Source: DASWOJ01 sp036398775 (GTDB lineage: Bacteria > Pseudomonadota > Alphaproteobacteria > Acetobacterales > Acetobacteraceae). From it: a DNA stretch of 8,702 nt. The position numbers were made by a program, and so were the translations under genes. The notes beneath the pieces are model-generated. The model was not told the DNA's origin and ran no database searches. It was given only the letters and a program-made list of their open reading frames with translations. The stretch lies in NCBI GenBank assembly GCA_036398775.1, contig DASWOJ010000060.1, forward strand, positions 1 through 8,702. The letters run 5' to 3'. Shown piece by piece: positions 1 through 6,474 of the stretch. The stretch's first letter is position 1; each line of letters opens with the position of its first letter.

Positions 1-63
1 GGGCTGCGGGCGGAGGTGGACTGGTCCATTGGGGCGGATTCCGAGGTGGTTGCTGAACCTTAG
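1..63 (+). CDS. possible 3' end of an upstream gene (partial)
   Basis: Frame 1 is open from the window edge to a TAG at 61-63 and reads as 20 residues ending DSEVVAEP. Most codons end in G or C, as in the real genes here. The other two plus frames give less protein-like peptides. I do not recognise the product. If real, the gene runs rightward and is tail to tail with dcp, with the REP-like repeats between them. The fragment is too short for certainty, and an open frame of this length is expected by chance at this GC content. Confidence 0.35.
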   Translation, partial: GLRAEVDWSIGADSEVVAEP

Positions 64-104
64 CATTCCGAATTAGCAACGGCTAGGCTGTATTGGGGTG
101 TGCT

Positions 105-143
105 GCTCCTCTGGGAGAGGGTTGGGGAGAGGCGAGGGTTAAT
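105..143 (-). repeat. REP-like palindromic repeat, left copy (inverted)
   Basis: Read on the minus strand, this block contains CCCC-AA-CCCTCTCCC followed by AGAGG. It matches the right copy at 13 of 16 positions over the core (the C tract, a purine pair, then CCCTCTCCC). It forms only a 5-bp hairpin (CCTCT at 108-112 with AGAGG at 116-120, loop GGG), so one palindrome arm is degenerate compared with the right copy. It resembles the dispersed C-tract REP-type repeats common in high-GC proteobacteria. Confidence 0.6.
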
Positions 144-206
144 GCGGGGCTATGCAACGCAGGGCCGTTTCCTGGCGGCACTGTCGGGCTTTCGCTCCGC
201 AGCCAA

Positions 207-246
207 GACCCCCTCACCCCGGCCCTCTCCCGGGGGGAGAGGGGGA
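207..246 (+). repeat. REP-like palindromic repeat, right copy
   Basis: CCCTCTCCC at 223-231 pairs with GGGAGAGGG at 235-243 across a 3-nt GGG loop, a perfect 9-bp stem. It is preceded by the shared C tract (CCCCGG). It lies about 12-15 bp beyond the dcp stop codon, so on dcp mRNA it would form a 3' hairpin that could limit read-through or protect the transcript end. It has no U tract, so it is not a typical intrinsic terminator. With the left copy it forms an inverted doublet, the arrangement called REPIN. Confidence 0.7.
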
Positions 247-257
247 AGGAAGCAGGC

Positions 258-2288
258 TTAGGCCGCCAGTTCGCGGCCGCGCAGCAGGGCGGCGGTGCTG
301 GGGGGGCGGCCTCGGAAGGCCGTGTATAGCGCCATTGGGTCCTGCGTGTCGCCGGCGCCCAGGACCAGGCGCAGGCGGGCCGCGGCGGCGGGGTCGAAGG
401 GGTCGCCTGCCTCCTCGAACGCCTCGAAGCCGTCGGCGTCCAGCACCTCCGACCACATGTAGGAGTAGTAGCCCGCGGCATAGCCGCCGCCGGCGAACAG
501 GTGCTGGAAGTGGGCGGGGCGGTGGCGGATGCCGATCTCCGCCGGCATGCCGATCCCCTGCAGGAACTCGCGCTCGAACGCTTCGATGTCCAGGCTGGCG
601 GGGTCGGGGTGCTGGTGCAGCGCCATGTCTATCAGCGCGGCGGACGTATATTCGACGGTTCCAAAACCCATGTTCCAGCCGCGTGCCGCCAGCAGCTTGG
701 CGATCAGGGCGTCGGGGATCGGCTCGTTGGTCCGGTGGTGCCGGGCATAGCGGCGCAGCGTGGCGGGCACCGACAGCCAGTGCTCATACACCTGGGAGGG
801 GAACTCCACGAAGTCGCGGCGCACCGAGGTGCCGGACTGGCCGGGGTAGCGGACCCTGCTGAGCAGGCCGTGCAGGGCGTGGCCGAACTCGTGGAACAGG
901 GTCTCGGCGTCGGTGAAGCTGAGCAGCGGCGGCTCGGCGCGGGCGAAGTTGTTGTTGTTGACGATCACCGGGGAGACCGGGGCGTCCCCAGGGGCGCCCA
1001 TGTCCTCCTGGTCGCGGTAGCTGCTCATCCAGGCGCCGGAGCGCTTGTCCGCCCGGGCGTAGGGATCGGCCAGGAACACGCCGACATGGCCGGCGGCGTC
1101 GCGGACCTCGTATGCCTCCACGTCCGGATGATACACCGGCACGTCGGGGCGGCGATGGAAGGTCAGGCCGAACAGCCGGCCCGCGGTGTCGAACGCCGCC
1201 TGCTGGATGCTGTCCAGGACGAAGTACGGCTTCAGCTCCTCCTCGTCTATCGCGTAGTCGGCGCGGCGGACCTTCTCCGCGTAGTAGCGCCAGTCCCAGG
1301 GGGCGAGGGCGCCGTTGAACCCTTCGGACTGCGCCAGGGCCAGCAGGCGGCCGCGCTCGGCGGCGGCCTTGCGCTTGGCAGGCTCCCAGACTTCGGCCAG
1401 CAGTCCCGCGGCGGCCTCCGGCGAACCGGCCATGGTGTCGGCCATGCGGAAGGCGGCGAAGTCCGGGTAGCCGAGCAGCCGCGCCCGCTCCTGCCGCAAG
1501 GCCAGGATTTCGGGGATCAGGGGGCGGTTGTCGTGGGCGCCGGGGTGGATGCCGCGGGCGATCCAGGCCTCGTATGCCGCCTGGCGGAGGTCGCGGCGGG
1601 CGGAGAAGGTCAGGAACGGTTCTATCAATGAACGGGACAGGGTGATGGCGTAGCCCTCGATGCCACGCTCCTGCGCGGCTTGCCGGGCGCCGTCGCGGAC
1701 GAAGCCGGGGAGGCCGTCGAGGTCGGCCTCGGTCAGCGGCAGGTGCCAGTCCTTCTCGTCGTTCAGGACGTTCTGGCCGAATTGGGTGTGCAGCACCGCC
1801 AGGCGTTCGGAGATCGCGGCCATGCGGGCACGGTCCGCGTCGCCCAGCGCGGCGCCGCTGCGGACCATGCCGAGGTGGGTGCGATCCAGCAGGCGGCGCT
1901 GGTCGGGCGCCAGGTCCGCGGGCGCCGCCTCGTGCAGGGCGGCGACCCGGCGGAACAGCGCGGGGTCGAGGGCGATGGCGGCATAGTGCTGGGCCAGCAG
2001 CGGCGACATTTCGGTGTCCACGGCCTGCAGCGCGTCGCCGCCCAGGCTGACGACTAGGTTGGAGAACGCCATCGCGACCCGGCCCAGCAGCCGACCGCTG
2101 CGCTGAGCCGCCTCGATGGTGTTGGCAAACGTGGGCGGGGCCGGGTCGGCGCCGATGGCGGCGATCTCCGCCCGGTGCTCGGCCATGCCCTGCGCGAAGG
2201 CCGGGGCGAAATGCTCCGGGCGGATCTGGTCGAAGGGCGGGACCTCGAAGGGGGTGGCCCAGGGGTGGAGGAGGGGGTTGTCGCTCAT
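258..2288 (-). CDS. dcp: peptidyl-dipeptidase Dcp (M3 family zinc metallopeptidase)
   Basis: This enzyme removes C-terminal dipeptides from short peptides in the cytoplasm, recycling peptide fragments. The protein is 676 aa from the ATG at 2288, close to the roughly 680 aa of E. coli Dcp. The zinc site HEFGH lies at residues 466-470, and the third ligand Glu495 in RDFVEFPSQ lies 25 residues further on. The C-terminal substrate loop HLFAGGGYAAGYYSY spans 596-610. Other Dcp-like stretches are FDQIRPEH near the N-terminus, WDWRYYAEKVRR and PVYHPDV. No signal peptide is seen, which fits a cytosolic enzyme. The same frame extends upstream to a TTG at 2324 (688 aa), but the protein beginning MSDNPLLHPW matches how the family starts, and neither site has a clear Shine-Dalgarno. 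OpdA (oligopeptidase A) is the alternative M3 subfamily; the motif details favour Dcp. Confidence 0.95.
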   Translation of the reverse strand: MSDNPLLHPWATPFEVPPFDQIRPEHFAPAFAQGMAEHRAEIAAIGADPAPPTFANTIEAAQRSGRLLGRVAMAFSNLVVSLGGDALQAVDTEMSPLLAQHYAAIALDPALFRRVAALHEAAPADLAPDQRRLLDRTHLGMVRSGAALGDADRARMAAISERLAVLHTQFGQNVLNDEKDWHLPLTEADLDGLPGFVRDGARQAAQERGIEGYAITLSRSLIEPFLTFSARRDLRQAAYEAWIARGIHPGAHDNRPLIPEILALRQERARLLGYPDFAAFRMADTMAGSPEAAAGLLAEVWEPAKRKAAAERGRLLALAQSEGFNGALAPWDWRYYAEKVRRADYAIDEEELKPYFVLDSIQQAAFDTAGRLFGLTFHRRPDVPVYHPDVEAYEVRDAAGHVGVFLADPYARADKRSGAWMSSYRDQEDMGAPGDAPVSPVIVNNNNFARAEPPLLSFTDAETLFHEFGHALHGLLSRVRYPGQSGTSVRRDFVEFPSQVYEHWLSVPATLRRYARHHRTNEPIPDALIAKLLAARGWNMGFGTVEYTSAALIDMALHQHPDPASLDIEAFEREFLQGIGMPAEIGIRHRPAHFQHLFAGGGYAAGYYSYMWSEVLDADGFEAFEEAGDPFDPAAAARLRLVLGAGDTQDPMALYTAFRGRPPSTAALLRGRELAA

Positions 2289-2532
2289 GGGGACGATTGC
2301 GGCAGGAAGCGGGGCGGGGGTCAAGGCCGCGGGCTGTCCGGCGTGACGTTGCGACGGCAGGGAACGCCGGTCCTTGCCGCTTCCGGCTGGCTTACGTCGT
2401 CGTGCTGGGCGTCGTCATGCGTGCCGAAAGAATTGAGGACGGGATGATGTTGCACTCTGCCATGCCGCAGGAGGGACAGGTTCACAGGATATTTATTTCC
2501 GCGACCCGATTTTGCGGCATCTCCCGGTATCC

Positions 2533-2556
2533 AAGGAGAGGATCATGCGCATCTAG
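2533..2556 (+). promoter_or_regulatory. strong Shine-Dalgarno with a 3-codon leader ORF (M-R-I-stop)
   Basis: AAGGAGAGG at 2533-2541 is the best Shine-Dalgarno match I saw in the window. It is correctly spaced before ATG at 2545, yet the frame stops after three codons (ATG CGC ATC TAG, 2545-2556). It lies 44 nt before the real start at 2600. It could be a regulatory minimal uORF, a ribosome standby site, or the remnant of a former start. No conservation data are available, so function is inference. Confidence 0.4.
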
Positions 2557-2567
2557 GGCCAAGGTAG

Positions 2568-2588
2568 CTGAATTATAGCCAATTTCAG
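2568..2588 (+). promoter_or_regulatory. hairpin touching the RBS of the ferritin-like gene
   Basis: CTGAATT at 2568-2574 can pair with AATTTCAG at 2581-2588 (seven pairs, one bulged T, loop ATAGCC). Its 3' arm ends on the first bases of the Shine-Dalgarno AGAGGA (2587-2592), which sits 7 nt before the ATG at 2600. The stem is AT-rich and weak, so partial occlusion or temperature sensitivity is conceivable but unproven. Confidence 0.3.
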
Positions 2589-2599
2589 AGGAAACGCCG

Positions 2600-3490
2600 A
2601 TGAACCGCACAGATACGACCGACGCCAGCGCGGCCACGACCAACCGCCGTTCGCTTCTCAGCCTTGGCGCAGCAGCTTCGGCCGTGATGGCGGCGGGCGC
2701 CATCGCCACCGGCGCCGCAGTCACCAGCAGCCCGGCTGAGGCGCAGACCGTGACCGACAACGACATCCTGAACTTTGCCCTCAACCTGGAATACCTTGAG
2801 GGCGAGTATTACAGCCGCGGGTTCCTGGGCCGCGGGCTGGACGCAGCCGACCGGGACGGCGTCGGCGGGTCCGGCTTCGTGCTCGGCGGGTCGCAGGTGC
2901 CGTTCCGGACGCCGGCCATCGCCGGCGCGGTGCAGCGCATCGTGCTGGACGAGGTTGACCATATCCGTTTCCTCCGCCGGGTGCTGGGCGCGGCGGCCGT
3001 CGGGGCGCCGAACATTGACCTGCTGAACAGCTTCAACGCCCTGGCTGTCGCGGCCGGGCTGATCCCGGCGGGCACGCAGTTCAACCCGTTCGCCGATGAG
3101 ATCAGCTTCCTGCTCGGGGCGTTCATCCTGACGGACGTGGGCGTGACGGCCTACGCCGGCTCGGCGCGGCTGCTCACGAACCCCAACAACATAGATGCGG
3201 CTGCTGGGCTGCTGGCGACCGAGGCCTACCATGCCGGGGCGATCCGGTTCACGCTGGACCTGTTCAACCAGCAGATCGCCGGCAATGCCATCTCCACTGT
3301 CCGCGCACGCTTGAGCAACGGCAAGGATTCCGGGCTGTCCCTCGCCAACGTGCCGTTCAACATCGCGAACGTGGATTCGGACGGCCTGACGTTCCGCCGC
3401 ACCTCGGCCGAGGTCTTGAACGTCGTTTACAACGGCGTCAGCACCGGCGGCGGCTTCCTTCCCAACCGGGCCAACGGCACCATCCGCTGA
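2600..3490 (+). CDS. Tat-exported ferritin-like domain protein
   Basis: The protein has 296 aa. The N-terminus carries a twin-arginine motif (NRRSLL, Arg16-Arg17), a hydrophobic Ala-rich segment (about 19-42) and a likely cleavage site after AEA48, so export as a folded protein by the Tat pathway is expected. The mature part looks like the ferritin-like fold of the desiccation-associated protein group. It shows candidate metal ligands Glu64 and Glu67 (LEYLEGEYY), Glu118-x-x-His121 and Glu208-x-x-His211, a carboxylate/histidine pattern suited to a di-iron or di-manganese site. The RBS AGAGGA precedes the ATG by 7 nt. The gene stands alone: dcp diverges upstream and a strong terminator follows. 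Exact role is unknown; members of this group are linked to stress or desiccation, and metal storage or peroxide handling in the periplasm are possible. The fold is fairly certain, the function is not. Confidence 0.92.
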   Translation: MNRTDTTDASAATTNRRSLLSLGAAASAVMAAGAIATGAAVTSSPAEAQTVTDNDILNFALNLEYLEGEYYSRGFLGRGLDAADRDGVGGSGFVLGGSQVPFRTPAIAGAVQRIVLDEVDHIRFLRRVLGAAAVGAPNIDLLNSFNALAVAAGLIPAGTQFNPFADEISFLLGAFILTDVGVTAYAGSARLLTNPNNIDAAAGLLATEAYHAGAIRFTLDLFNQQIAGNAISTVRARLSNGKDSGLSLANVPFNIANVDSDGLTFRRTSAEVLNVVYNGVSTGGGFLPNRANGTIR

Positions 3491-3496
3491 CTCCGT

Positions 3497-3531
3497 GCGG
3501 CACGGATGGCCGTCCGTGCCGCCTTTCTTTT
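3497..3531 (+). terminator. intrinsic terminator of the ferritin-like gene
   Basis: GCGGCACGGA at 3497-3506 pairs perfectly with TCCGTGCCGC at 3513-3522, a 10-bp GC-rich stem with a 6-nt loop TGGCCG. It is followed by the T-rich tract CTTTCTTTT at 3523-3531. It begins 6 bp after the TGA at 3488-3490. This is a textbook Rho-independent terminator and implies that the methyltransferase downstream has its own promoter. Confidence 0.92.
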
Positions 3532-3911
3532 CGTAGTACTTGCAGACGGCGGCGCCCAGTAAACCTTTTATGGCTTGCGCCGGAATAGCGGCCTGCACGG
3601 CTTCGCAAAGGCTGCGCCGTTATCCTCCCTGCGGGTTGCGCCTGTCCGTTTTGGGATAGGCTACCGGCTGCCGTAATGATCCGGCACCCGCACTGCCCAT
3701 GACGGTGCGGGGCACCTGCGGCTTCCTCCAAAGCGCCTTCTGAGGCATCATCGCCGCGGCATCGCGTGCAGCCCTGGCTCCAGCGCCGGCCGACGCGGCA
3801 ACATGACGCCGGCAGGGCGACCCGCTTGGCGGGGCCGTTGCCGGAGCCGCTGGCCCCCGCCATGCCTGGGACCGCCAGCGGCGTTGCGGGACAGCCTTTG
3901 GAGATGCATCC
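3532..3911. other. gene-free spacer before the methyltransferase
   Basis: No convincing gene lies in these 380 bp. Open frames cross it on both strands but lack RBSs, recognisable motifs and sensible ends. The stretch near the terminator reads on the minus strand as a peptide including IKGLLGAAVCKYYEKKGG, bounded upstream by TAA at 3620-3622; this is either chance or a worn coding remnant. A 7-bp hairpin CCCGCAC/GTGCGGG lies at about 3687-3712. A promoter for the methyltransferase must be here, but I could only find weak matches (TTGCGC at 3636-3641 with no well-spaced -10). Confidence 0.45.
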
Positions 3912-4799
3912 ATGACCACAGACTCTGCGGCCTTCCCAACCGGCACCCCACCGTACTCCGACTGGCAGGGCGCCACCGGCGAGGGCTGGGCCACGAACGC
4001 CGACCATTACGACGCCATGCTGGCCGACGTTGCGACGGCTCTGCTCGCCCACGCCGGCTTCGCGCCGGGCGAGCGCGTGGTGGAGATCGGTTGCGGCAGC
4101 GGCCGGTTCGCCCGGCGGATCGCGGCGGCGGTCGCGCCCGGCGGCACCGTGCTCGGCATTGATATTTCCCCGGCGCTGGCCGGGCTGGCCCGGCGGGAGG
4201 CAGCGGAGGCTGGAACCGCCAACCTTCAAATCCTGGTGGCGGACGCGCAAACGGCGGTGCCGCCGGGGGCGCCGTTCGACCGGCTGGTGTCGCGCTTCGG
4301 CGTCATGTTTTTCGCCGACCCGGCGGCGGCGATGGCGAACCTGCTTGCGATGCTGGCGCCAGGCGGGCGGCTCGACTTCGCGGTCTGGGCGCCAATCGAG
4401 GGCAATCCGTGGGCCGGGGCGGTGATGGCGGTGGCGCGCAGCCACCTCGGCGTGCCGCAGCGCGACCCGCGCGATCCCGGCCCGTTCGCGTTCAGCGACG
4501 AGGCCTACCTTCGCGCCTTGCTCGATGCGGCGGGGTTCCGGGCCATCAGATTCACGCCTTGGCAGGGCAGGGTGCGGTTCGGGGGACCTGGCGTCACCGC
4601 AGCGGAGGCGGCCGGACTTGCAGTTGCAGGCGGGACGCTGGCCCAGCCGGTCCGGAACGCTGGCGCGGAGGTCAAGGCGGCCCTGCTGGCTGATCTGGCG
4701 GCGCGTATGCGGCCCTACCTGACCGATGCGGGCGTGCTGATGCCGGCGTCGGTGCACCTGGTCACTGCCGCCGGGCCAAGCGGGGCGCAGCAGGGCTGA
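3912..4799 (+). CDS. class I SAM-dependent methyltransferase
   Basis: This 295-aa soluble protein transfers a methyl group from S-adenosylmethionine; the acceptor is not identifiable. The Rossmann-fold motifs are in order: motif I VVEIGCGSGRF (56-66), the acidic ribose-binding Asp84 in LGIDIS, the adenine-contacting VADAQ (109-113), FDRLVSRFGVMFFADP (122-137) and LAPGGRLDFAVW (148-159). The spacing is that of the UbiE-like Methyltransf_11/25 group, with a C-terminal lid of about 120 residues. The start is supported by TTGGAG at 3898-3903, 8 nt before ATG. The gene has a terminator upstream and meets sulP tail to tail 7 bp downstream, so it is probably transcribed alone. Nothing nearby names a substrate: no quinone, lipid or biosynthetic genes are present. 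Family certain, specific role unknown. Confidence 0.93.
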   Translation: MTTDSAAFPTGTPPYSDWQGATGEGWATNADHYDAMLADVATALLAHAGFAPGERVVEIGCGSGRFARRIAAAVAPGGTVLGIDISPALAGLARREAAEAGTANLQILVADAQTAVPPGAPFDRLVSRFGVMFFADPAAAMANLLAMLAPGGRLDFAVWAPIEGNPWAGAVMAVARSHLGVPQRDPRDPGPFAFSDEAYLRALLDAAGFRAIRFTPWQGRVRFGGPGVTAAEAAGLAVAGGTLAQPVRNAGAEVKAALLADLAARMRPYLTDAGVLMPASVHLVTAAGPSGAQQG

Positions 4800-4806
4800 T
4801 CCGCCC

Positions 4807-6474
4807 TCATGCCAACGCCCGCCCCGCCGCCACGGCCTCCGCCGCCGTCGGGCTGAATTCTACCGCCGGCGCGCTGATCCCGTGCGCTTGCAGCACCCGC
4901 GCGATACCCGGGCGGGCGCCGGCGATGAGCACCGCCGCCCCGCGCCCGCGCGCCTGCCGCACGAAGCCGTCCAGCATCGCCGCCGCGGTCGAGTCCAGCA
5001 CCGCCACCGCCGACAGGTCCAGCACGTAGGCACGGGGGCGCTCCGCCAGCCGGTCCAGCACCGTCCCCACCGCCGCGGCGGCGCCGAAGAAGAACGCGCC
5101 GCCGATCCGGCACACCACCACGTCCCGGTCGCTGGCGGTCGCCGGGTCCAGGTCGTCCGGCTCGACGCTGTCCACCTCGACGCTGCCGGCCATGCGGTGC
5201 AGGAACATCAGCGCGCTGAGGCAGAACCCGGCCAGGATGCCCTCGGTCAGGTCGCGGGTGACCACCAGCAGGAACGTCACGACGAGCACGGCGGCGTCGC
5301 CGCGGGAGGCCCGCAGCAGGGTCAGGATGGTGTGGCGCTCCGCCATGTTCCAGGCCACCACCGCCAGCACCGCCGCCAGCGCCGCGACCGGGATGTAGGC
5401 CGCGAGCGGCGCCGCCACCAGCATGAAGCCCAGCAGGAACAGGGCGTGCAGCATTCCCGATACCGGCCCGCGCGCCCCGGCCCGCACGTTGGTCGCCGTG
5501 CGGGCGATGGCGCCGGTGACGCATAGGCCGCCGAACAGGGGGGCGGCGATGTTGGCCACGCCCTGCGCCACCAGCTCCATGTTGGACCGGTGGCGTCCGC
5601 CGCCCATGCTGTCGGCGACGACGGCGCTCAGCAGGCTCTCGATGCCGCCGAGCAGGGCGAAGGCCAGCGCGGTGGGCAGCAGCGCCGCCAGGAGGCCCCA
5701 GGAGACCGGGGGCAGCGCCGGCGCCGGCAGCCCCGCCGGGATGCCGCCGAAGCGGGTGCCGATGGTTTGCACCGGCAGCCCCAGCGCCCAGGCCGCGGCG
5801 GAGGCCAGCGCCACGACGGCCAGCATCGCCGGCCAGGACGGGCGCCAGCGGCGCAGCGCCAGGATCGCCAGGACCGAGGCCAGGGACAGCCCGGCCGCCG
5901 CCGGGTTCAGGGTCGGCAGCGCGCGCCATAGCGCCGCAAGCTTCGGCAGCAGCGGCCCTGGCTCGTGGAGGAGGGACAGGCCCAGCAGCTCCTTGATCTG
6001 GCTGGCGAAGATGATGGCGGCGATCCCCGCGGTGAAGCCGACCGTCACGGGATAGGGGATGTAGCGGATGAACGTGCCCAGCCGCAGCGCGCCGATCAGC
6101 AGCAGGACCACGCCGCTCATCATCGTGGCCAGCAGCATGCCATCCACGCCGAACTGGGCGACGCATCCGGCCACCAACACGATGAAGGCCCCGGCCGGGC
6201 CGCCGATCTGGTGGCGGCTGCCGCCCAGCAGCGAGACCAGGAAGCCGCCGACGACCGAGCTGACCAGCCCCTGGCCCGGGGTCAGGCCCGACGCGATGGC
6301 GATGGCCATGCTGAGCGGCAGCGCCACCACCGCGACCGTCAGGCCCGCCAGCGCGTCGGCCCGCAGCGCCTGCAGGCCGTAGCCTTCCCGCAGCACGGAC
6401 ACGATCTTGGGTATGAACGCGGCCTTGGGCGTGAACGCGGCCGGGCGCGGTGGGGTCACGCCATGCGGGAGCAT
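4807..6474 (-). CDS. SulP-family inorganic anion transporter with STAS domain
   Basis: This inner-membrane carrier of the SulP/SLC26 family has 555 aa. Residues about 35-425 form the transport domain with many hydrophobic helices and family stretches: ADALAGLTVAVVALPLSMA near the N-terminus, GGPAGAF (about 91-97), and LVAQGVANIAAPLFGG followed by TGAIARTATNVRAG (about 301-335). Residues about 450-550 form the cytoplasmic STAS domain, with the anti-sigma-antagonist-like VAVLDSTAAAML at 490-501. Substrates in the family include sulfate, bicarbonate, chloride and dicarboxylates; the sequence alone does not decide. The ATG at 6472-6474 shares its A with the ggt stop (TGATG), indicating translational coupling. 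A TTG at 6477 would add one residue. There is no strong Shine-Dalgarno, which fits re-initiation after ggt. No terminator is visible in the 7-bp gap to the methyltransferase. Confidence 0.95.
   Translation of the reverse strand: MLPHGVTPPRPAAFTPKAAFIPKIVSVLREGYGLQALRADALAGLTVAVVALPLSMAIAIASGLTPGQGLVSSVVGGFLVSLLGGSRHQIGGPAGAFIVLVAGCVAQFGVDGMLLATMMSGVVLLLIGALRLGTFIRYIPYPVTVGFTAGIAAIIFASQIKELLGLSLLHEPGPLLPKLAALWRALPTLNPAAAGLSLASVLAILALRRWRPSWPAMLAVVALASAAAWALGLPVQTIGTRFGGIPAGLPAPALPPVSWGLLAALLPTALAFALLGGIESLLSAVVADSMGGGRHRSNMELVAQGVANIAAPLFGGLCVTGAIARTATNVRAGARGPVSGMLHALFLLGFMLVAAPLAAYIPVAALAAVLAVVAWNMAERHTILTLLRASRGDAAVLVVTFLLVVTRDLTEGILAGFCLSALMFLHRMAGSVEVDSVEPDDLDPATASDRDVVVCRIGGAFFFGAAAAVGTVLDRLAERPRAYVLDLSAVAVLDSTAAAMLDGFVRQARGRGAAVLIAGARPGIARVLQAHGISAPAVEFSPTAAEAVAAGRALA

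Larger units (their letters stand above)
64..257. other. intergenic spacer with inverted repeat pair
   Basis: No gene is seen here. The spacer lies between the possible upstream gene tail and the stop of dcp. Its content is dominated by two inverted G-tract/C-tract repeats, listed separately, separated by about 63 bp of unremarkable sequence. Short open frames cross it in several frames, but they are translations of the repeats (peptides of the LTPALSRGERG type) and not genes. Confidence 0.6.
2289..2599. other. divergent spacer between dcp and the ferritin-like gene
   Basis: This spacer must carry the promoters for both leftward dcp and the rightward ferritin-like gene. The right part (2401-2600) is AT-richer than the genes, about 54% GC by my count. 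I found no convincing -35/-10 pair; TATTTA at 2490-2495 and TATAGC at 2574-2579 look like -10 elements but lack matching -35 boxes. An 8-bp inverted repeat, ATGCCGCA at 2462-2469 and TGCGGCAT at 2513-2520, flanks the most AT-rich part. The mini-ORF and hairpin near its right end are listed separately. Confidence 0.5.

Noticed and set aside
83..481. short open frames through the REP-like repeats on both strands
   Set aside because: They are translations of the palindromic repeats (SPRER/LSRGERG-type peptides), a well-known source of false genes, and they overlap dcp.
2361..2400. GGAAC...CGTCGT as an EcfG-type stress promoter before the ferritin-like gene
   Set aside because: The gap between the two boxes is about 29 bp instead of the expected 16-17 bp.
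2585..4757. long minus-strand open frames across the ferritin-like and methyltransferase genes
   Set aside because: They are Arg/His/Gln-rich shadows without motifs or an RBS, and they cross a strong terminator and a gene boundary.
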